DNA from: Ensifer oleiphilus
Lineage (GTDB): Bacteria; Pseudomonadota; Alphaproteobacteria; Rhizobiales; Rhizobiaceae
Direction: 5' to 3'
DNA: 64,000 nucleotides
Assembly (NCBI RefSeq): GCF_013371465.1
Contig: NZ_JABWDU010000001.1
Span: 921,794-985,793 of the forward strand
Shown: positions 17,792 to 26,340 of the stretch, in pieces
Numbering within the stretch: position 1 is the first letter of the stretch
Layout: every line of letters starts with the position of its first letter
Program-made: the position numbers and the translations under genes
Notes under the pieces: generated by a model
The model's database searches: none
Seen by the model: only the letters and a program-made list of their open reading frames with translations
What the model was told of the DNA's origin: nothing

Positions 17792-19588
17792 ATGTCCGCC
17801 GCCCCCGCCGAAATTCTCTCGCTTCGCCGGTTCGGCGACGACCAGATCGTAACGCTTGCAAAGCTTGTGATCGAAAGCGCCTTCCAGCCGATTATCGAAG
17901 CGGCAACCGGTGCCGTCTTCGGCTATGAGTCGCTGATGCGCGGCTTTCAGAAGCTGGGCTTTACCTCGCCTTTGGAATTGCTCGACAAGGCCGAGGAGGC
18001 CGGCCAGTTGCTGGCGCTTGAGCATATGATCAACAGCCGAGCAGTCGCCGCCTTCGCGACGCTGCCGGAGTTTTCCACTCGCACCCTGTTCCTGAATTTC
18101 GATTCCCGCCTTGTCGGCGGTGAAAACGCCATCGTCGAGCGCCTCGTCAACCACCTGAAACGCGCCAACATCGCGCCGTCGTCCTTGTGTTTCGAGCTGT
18201 CCGAACGTTTCGACAGCGGGAAGATGCCGGATTTTTCGGCGCTGGTGCGCGAACTGCGGCTGGCCGGTTTCAAGCTGGCCATCGATGATTTCGGTGCCGG
18301 TTTCAACGGCTTGAAGCTGCTCTGCGATCAACCCGTCGACTACGTGAAGATCGACCGTCATTTCATTTCCGGCATCGACGCCGATGCCCGCAAGCGCCAC
18401 CTCGTGCGTCACACCGTCAACACCGCCCATGTGCTCGGCACCCGGGTGATTGCCGAGGGTGTCGAGACCGAGGCGGAGTTCCAGACCTGCCGCGATCTCG
18501 GCTGCGACCTGGTGCAGGGCTATTTCATCGCCCGGCCGACGACGCATCTGAGTGAATTGCAGCCGGCCTATCCACACCTGGCCTTAAACGGCGGCGGCCA
18601 CCGGTCGTCGGCGACGCTCGACAGCATCCTCATCCGCAAGCAGATCGAGCAGTTGCCGGCGGTGCGCGAAAGCGACGAGCTCGAATCCGTGTTCGATCTC
18701 TTCCGCCTCAATCCACGCCAGGCGTTCTTTCCGGTGCTCAACGCCAATGGCGAGCCGCGCGGCATCCTGCATGAGTACCACGTCAAGGAGATGATCTATC
18801 ATCCCTTCGGCCGCGACCTCCTGAAGAACCGGCTCTATCAGCGCCGCATCTCGCATTTCGCAAGCCCGGCGCCGATCGCCGATCTCGATACGCCAGCTGA
18901 CGAGATGCTGAAGATCTTTGCTGGGATGGACGGCAGCGACTGCGTGATCCTGACCGAGAACATGCGCTACGCCGGCATCCTTTCGGCGTCGTCCCTCCTG
19001 AAGATCATCAACGAGAAGCAGCTGAAGACGGCGCAGGAGCAGAACCCGCTGACCGGGCTGCCCGGTAACCGCGCCATCCGCGATTACGTTCAGGATGCGA
19101 TCCTCGACGGTGATCAGCCGCGCTATTTCTGCTACTGCGACTTCGACAATTTCAAGCCGTTCAACGATACCTACGGTTTCCAGAAGGGCGATCTGGCGAT
19201 CACCCTTTTCGCAGCCCTTCTGCGGCGGCACTTCATCGGCGAGGAAAAATTCCTCGGCCATGTCGGCGGCGACGATTTCTTCGTCGGCATCAGCGGTTGC
19301 TCCGTCGATGATCTGCAGACGGTCCTTCACCGCCTGCTGGACGATTTCGCCTCCGATGTGCGCCAGCTTTACCTGCCGGAGCATCAGGCCGAGGGACGCA
19401 TCAGCGGTCATGGCCGCGATGGCGCGGCCAAGGATTTTCCATTGATGCGTTGTTCGATCGCCGTTCTCGGGCTGCCGGAGGGCTTCGTCTTCTCGGACGG
19501 CCAGGCCGTCAGCGCGCGGATCGCAGAGATCAAGTCCCGCGCCAAGGCCAGCGCCAGCGGCCTCGTTCTGGAGGCGCTCGGCGTCTGA
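17792..19588 (+). CDS. EAL-CBS-GGDEF cyclic di-GMP enzyme
   Basis: The product is 598 aa; the start is the ATG at 17792 with GGAG at 7-base spacing. An N-terminal EAL phosphodiesterase domain (about 22-255) carries ESLMR at 46-50, CFELSER, IDDFGAGFNG, YVKIDRHF, GVETEAE and VQGYF, so the catalytic set looks complete. A middle region (about 285-420) looks like a CBS pair. The C-terminal GGDEF domain has GGDDF at 492-496 instead of GGDEF, leaving cyclase activity uncertain. The domain order is the reverse of the common GGDEF-EAL layout. The protein has no membrane segment and should be cytosolic. Confidence 0.9.
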   Translation: MSAAPAEILSLRRFGDDQIVTLAKLVIESAFQPIIEAATGAVFGYESLMRGFQKLGFTSPLELLDKAEEAGQLLALEHMINSRAVAAFATLPEFSTRTLFLNFDSRLVGGENAIVERLVNHLKRANIAPSSLCFELSERFDSGKMPDFSALVRELRLAGFKLAIDDFGAGFNGLKLLCDQPVDYVKIDRHFISGIDADARKRHLVRHTVNTAHVLGTRVIAEGVETEAEFQTCRDLGCDLVQGYFIARPTTHLSELQPAYPHLALNGGGHRSSATLDSILIRKQIEQLPAVRESDELESVFDLFRLNPRQAFFPVLNANGEPRGILHEYHVKEMIYHPFGRDLLKNRLYQRRISHFASPAPIADLDTPADEMLKIFAGMDGSDCVILTENMRYAGILSASSLLKIINEKQLKTAQEQNPLTGLPGNRAIRDYVQDAILDGDQPRYFCYCDFDNFKPFNDTYGFQKGDLAITLFAALLRRHFIGEEKFLGHVGGDDFFVGISGCSVDDLQTVLHRLLDDFASDVRQLYLPEHQAEGRISGHGRDGAAKDFPLMRCSIAVLGLPEGFVFSDGQAVSARIAEIKSRAKASASGLVLEALGV

Positions 19589-19699
19589 CCGCCCATCACC
19601 CGTCAACGGGCGGGGGGGCGCTAACAGATCCGAGATCGGTCTTCCCGCAGGACGCGTCGAGCGCTAGGTTTGGCGCTTTAAAATCCTTGAGGTATATCC

Positions 19700-20701
19700 A
19701 TGTCCCTTCCAGCTGAAATGACCTTCATCGATCTTCCGTCCCCCGGTGGTCCGGAGAACATGCAGCTCAAGACGGGACCGCTGCCGACGCTTAAACCCGG
19801 CGACATTCTGCTGCGCGTCGAAGCCGCCGGCATCAATCGGCCCGACGTGCTCCAGCGCAAGGGCGACTATCCGCCGCCGCCGGGAGCAAGCCCGATTCTC
19901 GGGTTGGAGGTCGCCGGTGAAGTGGCGGCGCTCGGCGAAGGCGCACAAGGTTTTTCGATCGGCGACAAGGTCTGCGCGCTCGCCAATGGCGGTGGTTATG
20001 CCGAATATGCGGCGGTGCCGGCGACGCAGGCGCTTGCCTGGCCGAAGGGGTATGACGCGGTGAAGGCGGCGGCGTTGCCGGAGACGTTCTTTACCGTTTG
20101 GGCCAATGTCTTCGATATGGCAGGGCTTAAGGCTGGGGAGACCATCCTCATTCATGGCGGTTCGAGTGGCATCGGCACCACGGCGATCCAGCTGGCAAAA
20201 GCATTGGGCGCAGAGGTCTTCGTCACCGCCGGCAGCGCCGACAAGTGCCGGGCCTGCGAGGCGCTCGGCGCGAAACGCGCGATCAATTATCGCGACGAGG
20301 ACTTCAGGTCGGTGGTGCTTGAGGAAACCGGCGGCCGCGGCGTCGACGTTATTCTCGACATGGTCGGCGGCCGCTACTTCGACCGCAACATCGGCTCGCT
20401 TGCCAAGGACGGGCGGCTCTCGATCATCGCCTTTCTTGGCGGAGCCAAAGTCGAGGCCGCCAATATCGCCCCGATCCTGACCAAGCGCCTGCACGTCATG
20501 GGCTCGGCACTCCGCCCGCGCACGGCGTCGGAGAAGCAAGTGATCCGCGACGGGCTGCTGGCATCCGCCTGGCCGTTGCTGGAGGCGGGAAAAGTGGCGC
20601 CGGTCATCCACGCCGTGCTGCCGTTCGAACAAGTGGCAGACGGACACCGGATGATGGAAGAGGGCGATCACATCGGCAAGATCGTCATGACGATGCGCTG
20701 A
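19700..20701 (+). CDS. NAD(P)H quinone oxidoreductase (PIG3-type MDR)
   Basis: Medium-chain dehydrogenase/reductase without structural zinc, 333 aa. N-terminal GroES-like fold ([21 protein letters not shown]) and Rossmann motif [20 protein letters not shown] match the PIG3/TP53I3 quinone oxidoreductase group. It likely reduces quinones or enoyl compounds with NADPH in the cytosol. A weak GAGG ribosome site lies upstream. It follows the c-di-GMP gene by 111 bases on the same strand and is probably transcribed separately. Confidence 0.88.
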   Translation: MSLPAEMTFIDLPSPGGPENMQLKTGPLPTLKPGDILLRVEAAGINRPDVLQRKGDYPPPPGASPILGLEVAGEVAALGEGAQGFSIGDKVCALANGGGYAEYAAVPATQALAWPKGYDAVKAAALPETFFTVWANVFDMAGLKAGETILIHGGSSGIGTTAIQLAKALGAEVFVTAGSADKCRACEALGAKRAINYRDEDFRSVVLEETGGRGVDVILDMVGGRYFDRNIGSLAKDGRLSIIAFLGGAKVEAANIAPILTKRLHVMGSALRPRTASEKQVIRDGLLASAWPLLEAGKVAPVIHAVLPFEQVADGHRMMEEGDHIGKIVMTMR

Positions 20702-20785
20702 CGTACGACCTTCGTCGATCTTGCAATCCCGCGAAAATCACCTACCTTGGAACGATCGGTAACGAACAGAAAGGAAGGTGATCCA

Positions 20786-20857
20786 ATGTCTAATGAGATT
20801 TCGGTCGTCGTGACAGGCATGGGAGAGGTGAACACGTCGAGGCAACCTTCGACCTGA
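20786..20857 (+). CDS. Candidate 23-aa small protein in its own transcription unit
   Basis: The ATG at 20786 has an excellent ribosome site (AAGGAAGG, 8 bases upstream) and the frame ends at TGA 20855-20857. The peptide starts MSNEISVVVTGMGEVNTS. A possible promoter (TTGCAA, then TACCTT after 16 bases) lies around 20720-20746 and a strong terminator follows at 20910-20948. Continuing past the stop in another frame gives a further 30-40 residues, so a frameshifted longer gene is an alternative. No family is recognised. It may also be a small RNA. Confidence 0.4.
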   Translation: MSNEISVVVTGMGEVNTSRQPST

Positions 20858-20909
20858 TCCCCGCCTTCCTTCGGGTCCCAAACCCGGGCCAGCCACTTGG
20901 CCAAAACTC

Positions 20910-20948
20910 ATGGAAAGGGTCGCCTAGCGCGGCCCTTTTCCATTTTTT
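20910..20948 (+). terminator. Strong intrinsic terminator
   Basis: ATGGAAAGGG pairs with CCCTTTTCCAT (one bulge) and is followed by TTTTTT at 20943-20948. It serves the small unit at 20786. On the minus strand GAGTTTTGG follows the stem, so it may also stop the converging NUDIX transcript. Confidence 0.8.
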
Positions 20949-20970
20949 GCCACCCTGTAGGTGACCGCCC

Positions 20971-21456
20971 TCAGCCGTTGGCGGCTACCACTTCCGCTTC
21001 GCGGATTTGCAGCCAGGCACTCGGTTCGCGATCGACGAATTCCTCTTGAATGTGCCTCAGAACCTTCCGTTGCCCGGCAAAGGGCACCAATCGAACAGCT
21101 TCGTCGAAGGTAGGCCACCTGAAATCGCTGTGCTCCGCATTGAGCGTTACGATCGCCGTAGAATGCACGTAGCCGACGAAGACGGGCAGAAGGCTGATGG
21201 CATTGCGGTCGGCCTCATAGAATTGCTCGCAAATGTCGGCGGAGTAAAACCGGGTCGGGCGCAGCCCGGTTTCCTCATTGACCTCGCGCAGCGCCGCCTG
21301 CCAGGCGGTTTCATCCGCCTCGATCGCGCCGGCGATCTGGCACCATTCTCCTTCGAGCGATCCGTTGCGGCGCAGAAGTAGAACCTCGTGCGTGTCGCCG
21401 GCCTGGCGCAGCATGACGACGGAGACGGCGAAGCTTCTGATCGGAATTTCATGCAT
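20971..21456 (-). CDS. NUDIX hydrolase
   Basis: Pyrophosphohydrolase of 161 aa acting on a nucleoside diphosphate linked to another moiety. The Nudix box GAIEADETAWQAALREVNEE (43-62, continuing TGL) fits GX5EX7REUXEEXGU. The surrounding sequence (WCQIAGAIEADETAWQAA) resembles dihydroneopterin triphosphate/dATP pyrophosphohydrolase-type members, but the substrate cannot be fixed. It is cytosolic and has its own short upstream region. Confidence 0.88.
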   Translation of the reverse strand: MHEIPIRSFAVSVVMLRQAGDTHEVLLLRRNGSLEGEWCQIAGAIEADETAWQAALREVNEETGLRPTRFYSADICEQFYEADRNAISLLPVFVGYVHSTAIVTLNAEHSDFRWPTFDEAVRLVPFAGQRKVLRHIQEEFVDREPSAWLQIREAEVVAANG

Positions 21457-21551
21457 GGGGAGGTCCTTGTCGCAATGGCGGCGGGACCATGCAATGTCCG
21501 ATCCAATTCTTCAATTGCATCCCGGTCTGATATTCCTGGGAATGGGTGCCG

Positions 21552-22289
21552 TCAGATGCCGAAACGCCCGAGTGCCGGGATCTTGATGCCTGGATTGGCA
21601 ATGTCGAGACCGGCAACGAGGCCGAAGAAATGCAACTCCAGGCCGCTGCGCATGCCCGCCGAAATACCCGCAAGGCCATAGAGCGTCGCATGCAGATCGC
21701 GCCCATCGGCGTCGATCTGGAACAGTTTCCCCTCCGGCAGGTAATCTCGCCCAACCGCGTCCGGCGGCAGCACCGCATTGAGCTCCGGTACAGAGCGCAG
21801 CACATGGGCAACGAAGGTGTTGGAGTTCGGCCCCGGCCAGATCCGGTAGCCGCCTGCCGATGAATAGGGGTAAGCCGCGATCGCTGCTTCGATCTTCGGG
21901 ATCAATCTGCGAGCTTCGGCACCGCTTGCGGTCGCAACAAGTCGCGGCTCGTTCGAGTACCAGCGGGCATCCGCCGGATAGGCGTTCTTGCGGATCGGCT
22001 TGCCCCAGCCGACCTTGTCGTAACGGTTATAGCCGTCGTCCCCCTGTTCCTTGGTGACGATCCAGGCGTGGCTGGCGACGGCACCTTTCAGGCCGCCCGT
22101 GGTGGCGGAGAAGATGTAGACGGCCGCATCCGGGCTTTGTGCCGGCTGCGGCAGAATGCCCGCCGACGACCAATCCGCGTCTCGCCAGCTCTGCGGGCGC
22201 TCCTTCATATACCACCATCCGGCCGAGGCGAGCGCCGGCAGGAGATAGATGACCAGAAAGGCGGCAACGAGCCTGCGGACGAATTTCAT
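21552..22289 (-). CDS. DUF3750 family protein, membrane-anchored
   Basis: The product is 245 aa. The start is at 22289, directly before a single hydrophobic segment (VRRLVAAFLVIYLLPALASAG); a longer frame up to 22418 lacks a ribosome site. The remainder faces the periplasm, with conserved-looking HAWIVTKE, WYSNEP, PGPNSNTFVAH and LHATLYGLAG motifs typical of DUF3750. Function is unknown, although the Ser-Asn-x-Phe and His residues suggest a hydrolase-like domain. It is divergent from the asparaginase gene. Confidence 0.8.
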   Translation of the reverse strand: MKFVRRLVAAFLVIYLLPALASAGWWYMKERPQSWRDADWSSAGILPQPAQSPDAAVYIFSATTGGLKGAVASHAWIVTKEQGDDGYNRYDKVGWGKPIRKNAYPADARWYSNEPRLVATASGAEARRLIPKIEAAIAAYPYSSAGGYRIWPGPNSNTFVAHVLRSVPELNAVLPPDAVGRDYLPEGKLFQIDADGRDLHATLYGLAGISAGMRSGLELHFFGLVAGLDIANPGIKIPALGRFGI

Positions 22290-22361
22290 GTAAGCCCCGG
22301 TTTCCTGTTGTTCGATTCCTGCTAAATGCATGCACCAATCTAGGAAATTTGAGGGCAAGGC

Positions 22362-23369
22362 ATGTCGAATCCCGTTCTCGTCGAAGTCACACGCGGCAAT
22401 CTGGTCGAAAGCCGCCACCGCGGTCTGGTCATTGCCGTGGACGCTGATGGCCGGACGATCTTTTCGCTAGGGGATACCGACAGCGGCGTGTTCCCACGCT
22501 CGGCCTGCAAGGCGATGCAGGCGCTGCCGCTGATGGAAAGCGGAGCGGCCGATGCTTACGGCTTCGGCAACAAGGAACTGGCGCTTGCCTGCTCGTCCCA
22601 TTCGGGCGAGCCGGAGCATGTGGCGCTTGCCACGAAGATGCTGGCGGCAGCGGGGCGGGACGTCTCGGCGCTCGAATGCGGCGCCCATTGGTCGTCCGAC
22701 CAGAAGACGCTGATCGGTCAAGCCCGTTCGATGGAGGCGCCGAGCGCGCTTCACAACAATTGTTCCGGCAAACATTCCGGCTTCGTCTGTGCCTGCAGCC
22801 ATTCCGGCACCGAGGTGAAGGGCTATGTCGGCTATGACCATCCGCTGCAGCAGGAAATCCGTGGCGCGATGGAAAGTCTTACAGGCGCGATCCTCGGCCG
22901 CGACAATTGCGGCGTCGACGGCTGCTCGATCCCGACCTATGCCGTGCCGCTGAAGGGGCTTGCGCATGGTTTCGCCAAGATGGCGACAGGCGTCGGTCTC
23001 GCGCCCGAACGCGCGCGCGCATCGAAGCGGCTGATCGAGGCCTGCATGGCCGAGCCCTTTTACGTCGCCGGCACCAAGCGCGGTTGCACGCGGCTGATGG
23101 AAACGGCGCCCGGTCGGATCTTTGCCAAGACCGGTGCCGAAGGCGTGTTCTGCGCCGCGATCCCGGAGAAGGGCATTGCCATCGCCGTCAAATGCGAGGA
23201 CGGCGCCACCCGCGCGGCAGAGGCGATGGTTACCGCCACGCTTGCCCGCTACTTCCGGGACGAGCCCGAAGTACAGGCCGCGCTGATGGCGCAGGCCAAC
23301 CACACCATGAAGAACTGGAACGGCATCGCGGTCGGCGACGTCAGGGTGACGGACGCCTTCTCCGCCTGA
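22362..23369 (+). CDS. L-asparaginase II (Rhizobium etli type)
   Basis: Hydrolyses L-asparagine to aspartate and ammonia; 335 aa. It belongs to the class unrelated to E. coli AnsA/B, known from R. etli ReAII. Residues equivalent to the ReAII active site are present, offset by one: Ser47 and Lys50 (RSACK), Ser79 (CSSHSGE), Cys134 and Lys137 (NNCSGKHSG), and a further metal/substrate cysteine in LECGAHW. The ribosome site GAGGGCAAGG lies upstream. In rhizobia this enzyme feeds asparagine catabolism. Confidence 0.92.
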   Translation: MSNPVLVEVTRGNLVESRHRGLVIAVDADGRTIFSLGDTDSGVFPRSACKAMQALPLMESGAADAYGFGNKELALACSSHSGEPEHVALATKMLAAAGRDVSALECGAHWSSDQKTLIGQARSMEAPSALHNNCSGKHSGFVCACSHSGTEVKGYVGYDHPLQQEIRGAMESLTGAILGRDNCGVDGCSIPTYAVPLKGLAHGFAKMATGVGLAPERARASKRLIEACMAEPFYVAGTKRGCTRLMETAPGRIFAKTGAEGVFCAAIPEKGIAIAVKCEDGATRAAEAMVTATLARYFRDEPEVQAALMAQANHTMKNWNGIAVGDVRVTDAFSA

Positions 23370-23447
23370 TCCATCGGAAGGATGCGCTGACTGGGATCCC
23401 GGTCACGCCTCCTTCGCACAGCTCTCGCGCCGGCCAATATTCCGCCC

Positions 23448-24200
23448 TCAGGCGGTCAGCAGCGTCACGCCCTTGTCGCGATAGGGCTTGAGGGCATCTT
23501 CATTCATGTCTTCCGGCACGATCAGCCCGGCAATGTCTTGGACGTTGGCGACGTGATGTGGCGAGGCCGCGCCGAATTTTTCGGAGGTGGCCACGACGAA
23601 GGTCTCCGCCGCCTGGGCGAGGATAGCGCGCTTGACCGCTGCCTCTTCGTAGTCGCCGGTCGAAAACCCGTGGACCGGGTGGATCGCGGTGACGCCGAGG
23701 AAGAACATGTCGACGCGGATAGCGGCAATCGCTGCGACCGCGGCTGCACCTGTCGCCACCATCGAGTGCTTGTAGAGCCTGCCGCCGATCAGGATAACGT
23801 CTGCGTCGTGCCGTTCGAGTTCGGCCGCGATCGTCGGGCTGTGGGTGACGATCGTCAGCCGCATTTCGCGCGGCAGCGCTCGGGCGATTTCGGCGTTGCT
23901 GGTGCCGCCATCGAGAAAGACCGTTTGTCCCGCAGACACAAGTCCGGCCGCCTGGCGGCCGAGCCGGCGTTTGACGTCGCCGGCAATCTCCTGCCGGGCG
24001 GCAAAACTGGGCAGGGCAGGCACCAGCGGCAGCGCGCCGCCATGCACCCGCTGCAGCAATCCTTCGGCTGCCATCTCTCGGAGATCGCGGCGGATCGTGT
24101 CTTCGGAAAGCTGTAGTTCATCGGCCAGACGCTTGGCGACGAGCTCGCCATCGCGCTCCAGCCGTGCCGAGATCAACGCCCGTCTCTGTGCGGTCAACAT
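23448..24200 (-). CDS. DeoR-family transcriptional regulator
   Basis: The product is 250 aa; the ATG at 24200 follows AAGGAG, excluding the extension to 24296. The N-terminal DeoR helix-turn-helix (ADELQLSEDTIRRDLREMAA, then EGLLQRVHGGA) is followed by the phosphosugar-sensing domain with VFLDGGTSNAEIARAL, TIVTHSPTIAAEL and DMFFLGVTAIHPVHGFSTGD. Such regulators usually respond to a phosphorylated sugar or nucleoside breakdown product. It is divergent from the DUF4406-like gene, and the shared region has a long inverted repeat. Confidence 0.9.
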   Translation of the reverse strand: MLTAQRRALISARLERDGELVAKRLADELQLSEDTIRRDLREMAAEGLLQRVHGGALPLVPALPSFAARQEIAGDVKRRLGRQAAGLVSAGQTVFLDGGTSNAEIARALPREMRLTIVTHSPTIAAELERHDADVILIGGRLYKHSMVATGAAAVAAIAAIRVDMFFLGVTAIHPVHGFSTGDYEEAAVKRAILAQAAETFVVATSEKFGAASPHHVANVQDIAGLIVPEDMNEDALKPYRDKGVTLLTA

Positions 24201-24228
24201 ACATTTCGCTCCTTGACTCTTCACGATA

Positions 24229-24278
24229 TTGCACGAATTATCATGAATATTCCAGAATAATCTGGATATATCGTGCAA
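24229..24278. promoter_or_regulatory. Inverted-repeat operator between DeoR gene and its divergent neighbour
   Basis: TTGCACGAATTATC (24229-24242) and GATATATCGTGCAA (24265-24278) are inverted copies matching at 12 of 14 positions, spaced 22 bases. The pair sits centrally in the 94-base divergent gap and is well placed to control both genes. Confidence 0.65.
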
Positions 24279-24294
24279 AAGTATGGAGAAAATC

Positions 24295-24666
24295 ATGCTG
24301 ATCCTGATTGCAGGTCCCTATCGCTCGGGGACAGGCGACGACCCGACCAAGATGGCGGAAAATTTGAAACGGCTGGAGGAACCGTCCTACGCTCTGTTCA
24401 AAGCCGGTCACGTGCCAATGATCGGGGAATGGGTGGCGCTGCCGGTCTGGCATGCCGCCGGCGGCGCCAGGATCGGTGACGCCCTTTACGAGGAGATCTT
24501 CCATCCCGTCGCCGGGCGGCTGCTGGCGCTCTGCGATGCCGTGCTGCGCCTTCCGGGTGACAGCAAGGGGGCGGACAACGATGTCCGCATCGCTAACGAG
24601 CGTGGAATTCCGGTTTACTACAGCCTTGAAGACGTGCCCGGCTGCAGTGAAGCGCGGGTCGCCTGA
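24295..24666 (+). CDS. DUF4406-like nucleoside 2-deoxyribosyltransferase-fold protein
   Basis: The product is 123 aa. I start at the ATG at 24295, because GGAG overlaps the earlier ATG at 24283 and serves as its ribosome site. It opens with a Rossmann-like strand-loop (LILIAGPYRSG) as in N-deoxyribosyltransferase-like proteins. A GEWVALPVWHAAG stretch follows, then LCDAVLRLPGDSKGADNDV, where substrate-binding acidic residues are expected. It probably acts on a nucleoside or nucleotide base; the divergent DeoR regulator fits that. The exact reaction is unknown. Confidence 0.72.
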   Translation: MLILIAGPYRSGTGDDPTKMAENLKRLEEPSYALFKAGHVPMIGEWVALPVWHAAGGARIGDALYEEIFHPVAGRLLALCDAVLRLPGDSKGADNDVRIANERGIPVYYSLEDVPGCSEARVA

Positions 24667-24674
24667 GTGAAGAC

Positions 24675-24703
24675 GGCCCCGGTGGGCATGGTCTACCGGG
24701 GCC
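24675..24703 (+). terminator. Hairpin after the DUF4406-like gene
   Basis: GGCCCCGGT (24675-24683) pairs perfectly with ACCGGGGCC (24695-24703), followed by TCGATT. The U tract is weak but the position, 9 bases past the stop, fits a terminator. Confidence 0.55.
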
Positions 24704-24781
24704 TCGATTGCCGGGACGCAAGTCGCAAGCGCGCCTCTCAGCGGCTTGGCCAGGCACGTTCCGTCAGGCGGAAAGGCGTGA

Positions 24782-25513
24782 CTATTCGTGCACGTGCGGC
24801 TCGGCGACGAAGGTCAGCGTTGCCGTCAGGCCCTTCTTGTCGGCGGCCGGGTCGCCGTCGACCGGAATGGCGTGGCTGACGGCGAGAATGTTGACGCCGG
24901 CATTGCGCAGGGTCACTTCGGCTTCGCCCTTCGCGTCCGTTTTTTCGGATACGAGCTCCGGCAGTCCGGCGTAGTCGATCGTGATTTCCTTGCCTTCGAG
25001 CGGCTTGCCGTCAAGCAGCAGGCGGACGCGAAATTTTTCGCCCGGCTTCAGCCCGATCGGATTGTCGAGCGGCACGATCTGCAGCGGCTGGGCCGGGAAG
25101 GCCGGCATGTCGCCATGCACATGGACGAGTGCGATGCTGTATTTTACCGAGTGGCTGGCCTGCTTGGCGCCTGGGACCTCGCTCTTCGGCTTGTTGACCC
25201 ATTTTCCGTCGGCACCCTCGCTCCAGTAGCCGTTGTCGAATTCAAGCGCGAGCAGGGCCGGTTCGCCGTCGAGTTTGAGCAGCGCATGGGTGCCGGCCGG
25301 CTCTATCGTGACAGGCAGGGCCTTGCCGTCTTCGCCGAGCGCCGAAACGGATTTCACCTTTGCCGGATCGTAGGCTTCGTCGGCGGGGCCGTGGCCGTAT
25401 ATGACGGCAAGATCACCCCAGCGCTCGCCGATCCAGGCGCCGTGTGCAAATGCCGGCGTGGCCGCGGTGGCCAGCAGGCCGGCAGCAAGCAAGGTGGAAA
25501 TGAAGGTCTTCAT
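24782..25513 (-). CDS. Periplasmic DUF4198 protein (metal-uptake associated)
   Basis: The product is 243 aa; the ATG at 25513 follows TTGGAG. A signal peptide (about residues 1-23, ending TPAFA) precedes HGAWIGERWGD, whose His is the new N-terminus and could bind metal. The C-terminal half (GEKFRVRLLLDGKPLEGKEI, ...VTLRNAGVNIL) is an Ig-like domain of the DUF4198/NikM group. The sequence ends in histidines (EPHVHE). DUF4198 proteins often accompany nickel, cobalt or zinc uptake. A Zur-like palindrome lies upstream. Confidence 0.8.
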   Translation of the reverse strand: MKTFISTLLAAGLLATAATPAFAHGAWIGERWGDLAVIYGHGPADEAYDPAKVKSVSALGEDGKALPVTIEPAGTHALLKLDGEPALLALEFDNGYWSEGADGKWVNKPKSEVPGAKQASHSVKYSIALVHVHGDMPAFPAQPLQIVPLDNPIGLKPGEKFRVRLLLDGKPLEGKEITIDYAGLPELVSEKTDAKGEAEVTLRNAGVNILAVSHAIPVDGDPAADKKGLTATLTFVAEPHVHE

Positions 25514-25528
25514 GAGCAACTCCAAAAT

Positions 25529-25546
25529 TATGTTATAACGTTACAA
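25529..25546. promoter_or_regulatory. Zur-box-like palindrome upstream of DUF4198 gene
   Basis: The sequence TATGTTATAACGTTACAA contains TGTTATAACGTTACA, which agrees at 12 of 15 positions with my recollection of the alphaproteobacterial Zur consensus TGTTATAWTATAACA. It is 16 bases upstream of the DUF4198 start and would block its transcription. The assignment is inferred. Confidence 0.4.
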
Positions 25547-25652
25547 TCACGTTCTATTGAAGTCGGATTTGGCTTGTCAACCGGGACGACTTCATTTCTT
25601 CTGCGGCCGATAGGCGGCGGCAGGGTCGCCGTTGGATAGCAAGGAGCGTAAC

Positions 25653-26273
25653 GTGCTGAAATTGTTCTACACCCCGGGAACCTGCTCGCTGGCCTCCCAC
25701 ATAGCGCTCGAAGAGACTGGCATCGACTACAGCGCCGTTCCGGTCGATTTTTCCAAGGCGGAGCAGACCAAGCCCGACTATCTCGCAGTCAATCCGAAGG
25801 GGCGCGTTCCGGCACTGGTTACCGATCGCGGCACGATTACCGAGACCCCGGCAATCCTGACCTACATTGCCCAGAGTGTTCCACAGGCAAGGCTTGCGCC
25901 GCTCGACGATGCCTTTGAATTTGCGCGAATCCAGTCGTTCCTGAGCTACCTCTGCTCCACCGTGCATGTCGCTCATGCCCATGGCCGCCGCGGCTCGCGC
26001 TGGGCGGACGACCCGGCGGCGCACGAGGCGATGAGAGCCAAGGTCGCCTCGAACATGACGGATTGCTTCGAACTGATCGAGACCACCATGTTCGCCGGCC
26101 CCTTCGTCACCGGCGAAACCTACTCGATCGCCGATCCCTACCTCTTCACCATCGCCGGCTGGCTCGAGCCGGATGGCGTCGACCCGGCGCGGTTTCCGAA
26201 AATTGTCGATCACCGCAACCGCATGACGCAACGGCCGGCGGTTGCTCGGGTTCTGGCTTTTCTAAAGGATTAA
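25653..26273 (+). CDS. Glutathione S-transferase family protein
   Basis: Cytosolic GST-fold protein of 206 aa. I choose GTG at 25653, preceded by AAGGAG at 6-7 bases; the frame is open back to a TTG at 25632. The N-terminal thioredoxin-like domain begins VLKLFYTPGTCSLASHIALE, with Cys in the position of the beta-class catalytic residue, and contains NPKGRVPAL and the glutathione-binding ETPAIL. The helical C-terminal domain follows (DPYLFTIAGWL). The substrate is unknown. It is divergent from the DUF4198 gene. Confidence 0.88.
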   Translation: MLKLFYTPGTCSLASHIALEETGIDYSAVPVDFSKAEQTKPDYLAVNPKGRVPALVTDRGTITETPAILTYIAQSVPQARLAPLDDAFEFARIQSFLSYLCSTVHVAHAHGRRGSRWADDPAAHEAMRAKVASNMTDCFELIETTMFAGPFVTGETYSIADPYLFTIAGWLEPDGVDPARFPKIVDHRNRMTQRPAVARVLAFLKD

Positions 26274-26340
26274 GGTTCCGGGCTAGCGATTCTTGCGTGC
26301 TCCGTCCGCTTGCCGATGCTTATCCTGGGAGGTCACCCGG

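Noticed and set aside
20668-20904. Minus-strand frame MAKWLARVWDPKEGGD...
   Set aside because: Overlaps the oxidoreductase 3' end and has no ribosome site; the plus-strand micro-ORF with AAGGAAGG and a terminator is better supported.
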